Source: Atkinsonella hypoxylon (lineage: Eukaryota > Ascomycota > Sordariomycetes > Hypocreales > Clavicipitaceae). Taken from it: 64,000 nucleotides of DNA. The stretch covers positions 1-64,000 of the forward strand of contig JFHB01000131.1 in assembly GCA_000729835.1 (NCBI GenBank). The letters are read 5' to 3'. The position numbers and the translations under genes were made by a program. Of the stretch, positions 12,339 to 21,660 are shown piece after piece (the first letter of the stretch is position 1; every line of letters starts with the position of its first letter). Under the pieces are notes generated by a model. It did not search any database. It was not told the DNA's origin and saw nothing but the letters and a program-made list of their open reading frames with translations.

Positions 12339-15300
12339 TCACTTTCTCTCGACCGCCAGAGGCTCCACGTTCCAGATTTCCTCGGCATACTCGTTGATGC
12401 AGCGATCGCTTGTGAAGAAGCCCATGCGCGCCACAGAGGTGATGCACTTGGCGATCCATTCATCCTGCTTCCGGTACGCCTCGTCCACGAGCCGATGCGT
12501 CTCGACGTAGCTGTGGAAGTCGTCTGACACGAGATAATAATCTCCGTGGTTGCGGACCGCACCAATCATGGCCCCAAAGTCGTGGGGAGTGCCAAACGTG
12601 CCCTTTTCAATCTCGTTGAAGACCCTGTCTAGATCCGAGTCGATGCTATGAGATCCGTAGGTGTGTGCGTGGCGAAGATCTTCTACGTCTTCGGCAAGAT
12701 TGCCAAAGAGAAAGATGTTGTTTTCGCCAATCTCGCGCGTGATTTCGATCTGGGCAGCATTAGCTTCACCTGTCGTGGACAAAACTGAGGGTTGTGCAAG
12801 TGGTCATGTGGTTTGGAAAGAGAAGCCTTACGTTTGCGCCATCGCAAGTACCAATGATGAGACCGCCGTTGAGAACGAATTTCATGTTGCTTGTTCCGGA
12901 AGCCCTATGTTCGATACGAGTTAGATACATACCTAGCTAGCAATTTGTAGAGAATCATGTTGCATGTTTCGTAATGTTCAAAATTACACCATTGGTTCCG
13001 TTGCCAGAGAATGAAAACAGGAAGAATACGTACTCGGTTCCAGCAGTAGAGATGTGTTCACTAATGTCGGAAGCTGGGCAAATGATTTCTGCCTTGCTCA
13101 CGTTGTAGTCTTCCAAAAAGATAACCTTGAGGAGATCGCCAATATCTTCATCTTTGTTGACAACAGCTCCTACAGAGTTGATAAGATGGATAATTTGCTT
13201 GGCCATCCAGTACCCCGGGGCTGCTTTGCCGCCAAAGATGGACACGCGCGGAAGCTGCTTCTTGCGTTCTTCAGGGCTCATGGCCTTGAGAGTAAGATAA
13301 CGATGAATGACGCCAAAAATGTTGAGCTGCTGGCGCTTGTACTCGTGGATACGCTTGACTTGCACGTCAAAGAGAGATGAGGGATTGACCACGACGCCAG
13401 TCGTATCCTTGATGTGTTTGGCAAGGCGGACCTTGTTAGCGTACTTAATCTCTGCCCACTCTCGACGGAACTCCTTGTCTGCAACATGCTGCTCCAGCTT
13501 GTTTAGCAGCGTCAGATCCTTAAGGAACCCAAATCCACCACACTTGGATGCAATGAGCTCTGAGAGACGCGGGTTGGCCTGATGCAGCCATCGTCGAGGT
13601 GTGATACCGTTGGTGACATTCGTAAACTTGTCTGGTCCGTAAATCTCAACAAAATCTTTGAAGATGGTGGTTTTGATCAGATCAGAGTGCAGCTCGGCCA
13701 CACCATTGACCTTGTGGGAACCGACAATGGCAAGATATGCCATGCGGACCATCTTCGGCTGCGACTCCTCAATTATAGACACACGACGGAGCATGTCTCG
13801 GTCATTGGGGAACGCTTTCTCAATCTTTTGCAAGAAAAAGAGATTAATGTCGTATATAATTTGCAGATGACGGGGGAGAAGATGCTGGACAAGACCGACG
13901 GGCCACTTCTCGAGTGCTTCGGGGAGGACAGTGTGGTTCGTGTATCCGAACTAGATGATTCCCATGTGTTAGTCCCTCTTTAAGAAGAAATCCGCCTCTA
14001 CCGTGACAGCAGTATAGGAGCGGAAGCAAACAACGACAGATGCCCTTACCGTGTTGGTGACAATGTCCCAGGCAACATCCCACTCTAGGCCTTCATTGTC
14101 AACCAAGATACGCTGCAATTCCACGATAGCTAGTGTGGGATGGGTGTCGTTCAACTGAATAGCTACCTGGTCGGGGAAGTCTTTCCACGGTCGCTTGGAC
14201 TTTTTGAATCGACGGACAATATCATACAAGGATGCGGCAACCCAGAAGTACTGCTGCTTCAGGCGGAGCTCTTTGCCTCTTTCAAGGTTGTCATTGGGAT
14301 ACAGCACCGCGCTGATGGTTTCAGCGCGTTGTTGATCTGCGACGGAGCTCTCGTAGTCACCATTGTTGAACTTTTGGAAATCAAATTCGCCTCCAGACGC
14401 CTTGCTGGACCAAAGTCGAAGGTTGTTGGTGGTAGGGGTGTCATATCCAGGAACGGGCACATCGTATGCTACAGCCTGTACGATCTCGCCTCCCTCCCAA
14501 ACAGATACAGTCTTTCCCTCTGCATTTGTCGACTTGTTGACGTGACCAAAGAATTGGATCTGATTGACAGTATTAGCTCAAGTAAATTGGGACAAGAGGC
14601 GACAACTACTGAGCACACTCACATCAACGGTAACGTCGTGACGAGGAAACTCCCAGGGGTTAAAGTCCAGCCAGTAATCAGGAACTTCGACTTGATATCC
14701 ATCGATGATCTCCTGTTTGAAGATGCCGTAACGATAACGCAGGCCGTAACCCCATGCAGGGAAGTTCAAGGAGGCCAGACTATCCAAAAAGCAAGCGGCT
14801 AAGCGACCAAGACCGCCATTGCCAAGGGCAGCATCATGCTCCTGCTTGATGACATCTTCAATTCTGAAGCCAAGCTCATTTAGTCCATCTAAGGGCGCAA
14901 ACGATATCGAGTCAGAAAACGAATCCAGGACTCAAGTTAGATAAGAGTTTGGAGTTGACTAACCTTTCGCGACATTCTTTAACCCAACATTGAGCATCGC
15001 ATTGTCCAAGGCTCTGCCCATCAAGAACTCCAGACTCAAATAGTACACTCTCTTGGTGTCATGATATGTCTGTCGCTGCTGGGTCTTGTTCCAGTCGGTG
15101 ATGAGGCGGTCTCGGAAGGCCAAACTCGTGGCAGAGTATGCTGCAATTTCGTCGCAATTGAACATGCTCCGGGCAAGGGTCGTTTCCACATGCCGGACAA
15201 CCTCTCTTTCAAAGCCATCCTTGTCGCGGAAGCTTGAGAATTGGTTCCGCTGCCAGGCCTCACGCTGGGGCTCGGGAATCGATGCTGCACGGACCTGTTA

Positions 15301-15521
15301 GCACACATTGTGCTTGCAGCATAGAAAGCGCCCAGAGATAAGAGTACAAGTTGCATACCTTCGACGCTCTTGATCTCTCCTGCACCAAACCCAGTAAATG
15401 TTCGCTTATGCTTGGGACGAGAGATGCCCGCAGGCCCAACACCACCGGTGATGTCCACGATGGGAGCTCCAGACGAGAGGCGCCTCTCCCGGGTCGGCAA
15501 TCGCTGCTGTTCGCTCGCCAT
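12339..15521 (-). CDS. GPH1: Glycogen phosphorylase
   Basis: Pyridoxal-phosphate enzyme that releases glucose 1-phosphate from glycogen in the cytosol. Seven minus-strand exons: 15359-15521, 14964-15284, 14623-14888, 14050-14559, 13034-13950, 12832-12904, 12339-12749. They sum to 2661 nt, giving 886 residues, as expected for fungal phosphorylases. The start MASEQQRLPTRERR follows an in-frame upstream ATG that was not chosen because it lies in an A-rich leader. Motifs include LNVGLKNVA, GNGGLGRLAACF, QLNDTHPTLAI and the cofactor site ASGTSNMKF, whose Lys (about 734) forms the Schiff base. The acceptor at 15286/15285 was chosen over a nearer AG because only it keeps frame; a CTAAC branch motif lies just upstream. 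AGGGG stress-type boxes lie upstream. Identity is firm. Confidence 0.97.
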
Positions 15522-15728
15522 GGTATTTATCTTCTTAACATACAAAAAAAAAAAAGGAGGTCAAAAAACGAAAGATGTGGAATTAGAAAGGACCAAGTGT
15601 CCAAGGAAGACAGGCACCTGCTCCCCCAAGCTATTTATTTATGACGCATGCCAGCCACGCTTCCCGTCCCAGCTCATCATGGCGCTAGTTAGTGGTGCTA
15701 TTTTTTTTTTTTTGCGGGGAACTAGTTA

Positions 15729-16140
15729 AGGGGAACTAACTCTATGTACCAGGTAAGGCATCTGTGGTGGGGTTCAGCACGTACCAGAAACTCTGCAGAT
15801 TAGGCTCAAGCGGGGTGACGGAGGGCGGGGCGCTTGCCAGAGCTTCCGAGCTTAGTCGTCAGACTCGTCTAATCTCTGCTAGAATTGAACGAGCTATAGG
15901 ATTTATATGTCCCAGTCGATATCATCTACTGCTCAGAACGCAGACAACAAAACAAAAAAGGAAGAAGAGAAATATGCCGATCCAGCAGACAGTTACGACG
16001 CAAAGATGGGGAAAACGTCTGGTACGCTGATAAGGATTTAAAGGAGGGGCAAGAAGACTAAAGAAGGGGAGGGAAAGGAAGGCACCTTGCAGAATTTTAA
16101 AAGCCAGGCAAGGCAGCACGAGGACGTTGAGGAGGAGGGG
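15729..16140 (-). promoter_or_regulatory. Cluster of STRE-like boxes (AGGGG / CCCCT) upstream of GPH1
   Basis: Four AGGGG pentamers on the plus strand (CCCCT relative to the gene) occur at 15729-15733, 16045-16049, 16065-16069 and 16136-16140, about 210-620 bp upstream of the GPH1 start. In yeast, AGGGG is the Msn2/Msn4 stress element and GPH1 is stress-induced. Function here is inference, since a five-base word occurs often by chance. Confidence 0.35.
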
Positions 16141-16750
16141 CAAAGCAACCTCTGCGCCTTGGCACGTCTCTTTGTCTGGGCTTTCGAGGCAAGACAACGG
16201 TACAGAACAGAATACGTACATATCTCATCCTACTATTCTGCATGAGGATGCAACCGGGAAACCCGGCCGCGTCGACTAGGCACATATGCATGCCACCCAT
16301 TCGTCATAAACCATGTGGTGTCATCATCAATTTAGCCCCTCAAATCGAGCGACTTCGTGTCGCCAACTGCCCCTCCCCTGGTACCGTCTGTCATTCACAG
16401 AATTATGATGATGCTCTTGTGTTGATTCTTGTATTAATGTCGGTCCTGATCCTCTATGCAAATCCTGTATACTGCCATCGCCAGTGGTTCGTGATCCGGA
16501 CCGGGACTATGCGGAGCTCCAGGTGAGATCAGGCTTCATCGTGTCATGGAGACGGAAAATGCAGCGGATCGGTCACTGAAGTCTCCTAATGCTAGAACGA
16601 GGAGACAGTCCGTGTAGCCTGGATGTTCTCACAAAAATAAAATGTATTAAAATGGCATATATGGCTTGAGAGAGGAGTTCCGCACTTCACAATCCTCCTC
16701 ATCGACCATCAACGGCTGAATAATTGCCAATGTTGTCATCGTTGTTATGA

Positions 16751-16769
16751 GTGTGTGTGTGTGTGTGTG
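16751..16769. repeat. (GT)n microsatellite
   Basis: Nineteen bases of alternating G and T between GPH1 and the G-alpha gene. Confidence 0.85.
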
Positions 16770-17314
16770 GTTGTCTAGCAGTGTCGCCATAAAACACCAA
16801 ATCGAATTTTCATTCAGTCGCTGAGCGTTTACGGTTTTGTGACAACTGCAAATCCAGATACCCATACACATATCCAACTCCATCAAGTCGAATGATCATA
16901 TTCAAACATGCCGTCATTCCAACTCTGCATGAGCTGTCACTTGAGGGGTCCAAGATACTAAAATGACTTGATCACCCCTTTCAAGCAATATTAGCTAAAC
17001 TGTGAAGGCAGTTAGTTTTAGCAGCTTCGCTTTTGCTTCTCCGGATTCAATTTCGAACATCTCGACTCTGCTGCAAAGCATAAGCAGTCGGCCTTATACG
17101 AAATGGCTCGGCACTGCTCATTCGTTTTGCCGGGTCGGATGAGGAATTCTAGGCGTGAAGCCTAAGAAGATCATATCGCTGTGCATCATCGAGGATGCTA
17201 AGAATAAAGAATGGAATAAAACACCAGCGCCGTCATAAACGCCAATAATGCTCCAAGGCGCCCGCAACCAGTAGCCTGCTCATCTGCATCATAAAAATCT
17301 CGCGGTGGGCTTCA

Positions 17315-18736
17315 TCATAGAATTCCAGAGTCCTTGAGAGCGTTGTTTAAAATCGTTTCTTTGACAGCCGCAAATACTAATCGTATATTGGACGTGTCGG
17401 TTGCCTGTGTTAAGCTATCTCAGTGTCAGTCAGGTCCCAACTGGACATGGATCAGATGATGTGCTCCGCGACGTGACGTACTGAGGGTAAAGGTTCAAGT
17501 GTGCGCGATTGACTTGGTTAAACCGCCACAATAAATACTTGGCCGCTTTGTTGACGTCATTCCCGCCAGAATAGTCAGGAAAATAATTTCCCAGCGGAGA
17601 CCGCGTCAATTTTTGTTTGAAGATGTCAACTTTGTTGAGAAATAGGATGATGCTTGTTCTCATGAACCAACGTGAATTCACTACTGAATCAAACAGCAGC
17701 AGACTTTCCATCATTCGATTCTTTATGTCACCAGGCTTTTAGTATACCATTACGCCTTATGGGAAATTAGCAGAGTTGTCTCACCTGACTGCTTTCTTCG
17801 AGAAGAACTTGATCATATTCCGAGAGCGCAACGCAGAAAATGATTGACGTCACGTTCTCAAAGCAATGAATCCACTTCTTCCTCTCGCTTCGTTGGCCAC
17901 CAACATCAAACATACTGCAGATACATTAGCCATCGTCTTGTGATAAGACATAGAGGATCGCCATGGCCGACAACGGCCACATATAAAGGGTTCGAACATA
18001 CTGTATGCTGAGTTGGCCCATCTGGAATCGTGTTTCGTAAATGCCAGTGGTCTTGGTACGGGCGCGCAAAACATCCATCTCGGTTGGGAGATAATCAGGG
18101 GCAGCTATTCTCATAACTTCTTGAAAGAAGCTGCGAGTTCAAGGTCAGCGTTGGCAGGACTTTACGGCCCCCGCCTCCAGAAAAGATTCCTGCACTCACT
18201 ATTCGGCTGAGTCCATTAGATAGAACTCGGTCTGATGCTGCATTAATCGGTCCTTCGCGGGATCCGCCCACAACGACTGTACAGCTACGCCGACTTGAGG
18301 GTCGATATTCGCTTGAGGACCGGGCTCTGCCTGATAGGATAGCAGATAGTCTATATATTCTCTGTTCCCTGCCAGTTGCGGCTCGATCTCGAATTGCTGC
18401 ATGGCTGTTATGACAGCCTTGGCGCATTCGACAAGATTCTTGAAAACAGTGGGTCTGTAGTTGTATAATTCATCTTCAGAATAGCCCTTGAGATGGATGA
18501 TCTTCATCTGCTTGACGATGGTCGACTTTCCGCTCTCGCCTGATCCTATTAGGCGAGCATTAGTATTAAGGCTATGAGTAGGAGCAGTTGCAACTATGAG
18601 GGATTCTCGTACCTAGTAACAGGATCTTGCATTCTTTTCGCAGTCGTCTCGAGTCCTCCTCGATTACTCTATCAATAGCTTGGCTTTTCTTCTTCTGTTC
18701 GGCCTCCTCACTGCTAGAGCTCATACACCCACCCAT
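17315..18736 (-). CDS. gna-3: G-protein alpha subunit, group III (gna-3 / ganB type)
   Basis: Membrane-bound GTPase relaying receptor signals. In filamentous ascomycetes group III G-alphas act on adenylate cyclase/cAMP, nutrient sensing, conidiation and germination. Six minus-strand exons: 18613-18736, 18200-18545, 18002-18130, 17785-17914, 17482-17720, 17315-17414. They sum to 1068 nt, giving 355 residues, close to Neurospora GNA-3 (356). The N-terminus MGGCMSSSSEEAEQKKKSQ fits N-myristoylation at Gly2 and palmitoylation at Cys4. Motifs are the P-loop GSGESGKST (42-50), switch I RARTKTTG with catalytic Arg181, DVGGQ with Gln207, and FLNKVD. The C-terminus LKDSGIL lacks the pertussis-toxin Cys. 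A second ATG directly upstream (18739-18737) would give MMGG and block myristoylation, so 18736 is preferred. Confidence 0.96.
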
Positions 18737-19670
18737 CATGAAGGCCCTCGCGGCTCGACGTCGAGCAAGTCGGCGCAGATGTATAATCCGGATTGAGCTG
18801 GGCTGTTCACGCTTCGGGATCGAATTGGTGTGACTTTTATGAATTTGCCGCTACAGACGCATGACAACGCAAGAGTGGTCACGACGAAATGCGTGGGCAG
18901 AAGAAAAGGATGCGCTGATGGGGTTCGATAAATGGGGGCCTCGGAGACTTCGGCACGATCGTGGCCGAGTTTGGCGGTGGTGATGCAGGAGCTGCAAGGT
19001 GTCGAAGACGGGAGCAGCTGTGTGTCTTTGTTACAAGTTACAAGAGCCTCTTGCTCGCTCGCTCTGTTGTTCTGTGTTGCAGCTCTCCTTACCCACGAAA
19101 GGCTAGTCGTCGTCGAGTAAGGTACAACACACAGCGAGCGATTGGGTCAAGGCGATGAAGGCGGAGCGATGACTTGGAGTAGAGCCAGGTTTAAATCAGT
19201 CAATCCGTGGACTCGTCTTTTGTTGTCAGTGGAAGCCGGAACGGAGTGGCGGTTGGGCAAGTGAATCTGAGATGATGTGAAAGAGTCTGGTGCTTGACGC
19301 TCAGCTAAAGAGTCAAGAGGGTAACGAGCGGGAGATTGCTCAAGGCTGGCTACCCGGGTAGGTAGTTAGTAGGCCGTCGTGGAACTAACTGCCCGCTTAG
19401 CCAGTCCAGGCATGGGCGGCGACTAACTAACTTACGCAAGTACCTAGGTAGGTAGCCAGAATGGAGGAGCCGGACGTATTATGGGGGGAGCACGGGAAGA
19501 TTAGCGGTTCAGGAGATAGGGAACTAGGCCCTTGGGGGTCGCCGGAGTGGGGTTGGCAGAGCTTGACAGACGCCGCGACACAGGGGGGGGTCACTGGAGC
19601 ATCAGCTGGCTGGGAGCACCGAGGTCAGAACGCTGACAGGTGAGCGCACGCGGGCCTGGGAGCACCACCC

Positions 19671-19688
19671 GGGGGGGGGGGGGGGGGN
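19671..19688. repeat. G17 homopolymer ending in an ambiguous base
   Basis: Seventeen G followed by the only N of the window (19688), then more G-rich sequence to about 19710. The N shows that the run length was not resolved in the assembly. Confidence 0.9.
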
Positions 19689-19876
19689 GTGGGTGGGGGG
19701 TGGGGAGGGAGGCCGACAGGACGCAGAACATGGCTGCAACCAAGAGGGCCACACACTGCGTTGAACAACTGCACTGAACATTGCTGAACCAGGTCTACTA
19801 TAGGCTCGATCAAGCTGGTGATGCTAAGTGCTCCGGCAAAAATAGTTCCAATATTGCGGAGTAAGCCAAGAGAACG

Positions 19877-19912
19877 TTGGCATTGGCATTGGCATTGGCA
19901 TTGGCATTGGCA
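19877..19912. repeat. (TTGGCA)6 tandem repeat
   Basis: Six perfect head-to-tail copies of a 6-bp unit, between the G-alpha and AVL9 genes. Confidence 0.95.
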
Positions 19913-20230
19913 TTGAGAGTGGACGCCAGTCCGACCCCAGCCATGCTTGATTGACACTGCAATAAGCCCGCGCCCACCAACTCACCATGTGAGGTCCTTA
20001 GTTGATGACGTTCAACATGGTGAAGTTCCATGAATGCTGTATTAAGTATTTTAAGTATTGAACTACACAGTACATAGTGACTTACTCTCCCTTTTCTTGG
20101 ATGTGATGAAGTGACAGCCAGGCCAGTTGATGAGCATGTTGGCCAATCAAATAACATGAGGGCAACAGTATTTGTGTGTCTGCGCGAATATCTCATCAAG
20201 CCGCGTACTGTGCCACAGTGGAACCCGCGA

Positions 20231-20260
20231 CTGGTTGTCGCTGGTTGTCGCTGGTTGTCG
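20231..20260. repeat. (CTGGTTGTCG)3 tandem repeat
   Basis: Three perfect copies of a 10-bp unit in the G-alpha/AVL9 intergenic region. Confidence 0.9.
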
Positions 20261-20395
20261 ACCTTAATTACCACCCTTGCCACAGTCAAAAAAAATGATA
20301 CTCCACGAACTCGCATTCCATTGGCTGATATCCCGGATGACCAGTCATCCAGCAGGCCCCAGCCGGATAACGGGATTGGGGCTAGCAAGCGCCCA

Positions 20396-20421
20396 CCCCC
20401 CCCCCCCCGGGGGGGGCCCCT
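20396..20421. repeat. C13-G9-C4 foldback homopolymer
   Basis: A run of about thirteen C is followed directly by nine G and then four C, giving a near-perfect C/G hairpin. Such runs are hard to replicate and to sequence. Confidence 0.85.
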
Positions 20422-20652
20422 GGTCCATTCCCGGCTGGGGCTGCGCCACTGTCGCAACTACGGAGTACAACATTCCATACTGTGCTGCACGATCTCTTCA
20501 CGACCCGGGGGGCCCCGGATATCGAGGCAACAAGCGTCCCGTGCTCGAAACATGATACACCTGTAACTACAGTTCAGCGCAATGCTGCGCGTCGAGGCAG
20601 GCTAATCCGCGCAGTTCCGTGCCTCAAGAAACTGAGCAAGTCGACTTTTTGT

Positions 20653-20688
20653 GCTCCTGCTGCTCCTGCTGCTCCTGCTGCTCCTGCT
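20653..20688. repeat. (GCTCCTGCT)4 tandem repeat
   Basis: Four perfect 9-bp units. The unit length is a multiple of three, so it would keep frame if translated, but no supported gene spans it. Confidence 0.9.
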
Positions 20689-21249
20689 GCTCGCCGCATC
20701 CACGGCCTGGCGGCAAAACGTTGTCGACGCAGCATTAACTATTACCGTACGGAGTACAACACTGGGGTAGATTTATAAGCACGTCAACGAGAACAAGGCG
20801 GTCTGTCCGCTAAGCCAGGTACGAGCCGCCCGACAGGGCACTTGTCATGGTCAATATAGATATACGGAGTAAACGCAACGACACGGTTATAAATGCCTGC
20901 CAAGGTTGTAAATGCAGTGATGCCGTCGACACAGGCCACGTTGTGCATGGATTATTTGGAATCATGATTCAACCTCTCGAGCATGCTCCTATGCCTGTTG
21001 TTCGGTCCATACTCCGTACCAGACGACGGTTCCATCAATCAGAATCAGAGATGTAGGAGGCAGGTCCCTGCAACACAACGTGGTTCTCTTCAGCCCGCGC
21101 ATCCGGGGACGCATATCCACCTCTTCCTTCCGAGATGGTAGTCAGAATATGGATTGCCTCATGAATTGAATTACCTTACATTGGGCAGTCAGCGCATCAA
21201 ACTCTTCCAGGTCCAACAAGTGCCGGGCACGCTTGCCAGGTTTATGGAC

Positions 21250-21660
21250 TTACATGCTCCGCACAATGTATATTAGACATGGCAACGAATCGTTTGATTT
21301 ACGGCTTCCTACGACAAATTTCCGTACGCGACTTTGAACGGAATAACCACATGTAACCAGTAGGAAAATGTCTTTCTTGGATGGGACATGGATTATTCCA
21401 ACACAGGCTCCCAGAGGAATGGTCACTTTGGGCGTATTGGTAATATCCGTTATACTCTGATTCAGTCTCACGAGATTCACCTACTTTCTCTGGCGATTCC
21501 GTCTGTTCTAGAAATGTTCTGCCGATCCACCAGAATCCGCCACTCATTCGAAAAGAACTGCTGCTGGTGCGATGATCCCGATAGAGGTGGAGCGGCCAAG
21601 GGACACATGGTCGTGTCCGGCGCATGGATGAGCCCTGGGTGGACATTGAACAGTGACACG
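21250..21660 (-). pseudogene. Weak candidate: two adjoining minus-strand reading frames offset by a frame
   Basis: Reading leftwards, an open frame from about 21660 (containing HAPDTTMCPLAAPPLSG and SNEWRILVDRQN) stops at about 21478. A second frame starting beside it continues to 21250 (containing TIPLGACVGIIHVPSKKD and FLLVTCGYSVQ). The join falls on AG|GTGAAT, so it could be an exon boundary or a frameshift in a decayed gene. No family was recognised and no clear ATG start was found. It may be chance. Confidence 0.15.

Larger units (their letters stand above)
15522..17314. other. Intergenic: GPH1 promoter and G-alpha 3' region
   Basis: It lies between two minus-strand genes. The first ~650 bp beyond the GPH1 start carries A and T runs (for example 15543-15554) and several AGGGG boxes. 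A (GT)n tract is at 16751-16769. No convincing coding frame was seen. Confidence 0.6.

Noticed and set aside
15285..15358. Nearer acceptor at 15296/15295 for GPH1 intron 1
   Set aside because: It would shift the frame and hit a stop; the acceptor nine bases further on keeps frame and gives the expected 886-residue enzyme.
17985..18001. GGGTTCGAAC-like sequence as a tRNA B box
   Set aside because: It lies inside a G-alpha intron and no cloverleaf can be drawn around it.
19877..20688. Short regularly repeated units as a possible CRISPR array
   Set aside because: The repeats are head-to-tail without spacers and the genome is eukaryotic; they are microsatellites.
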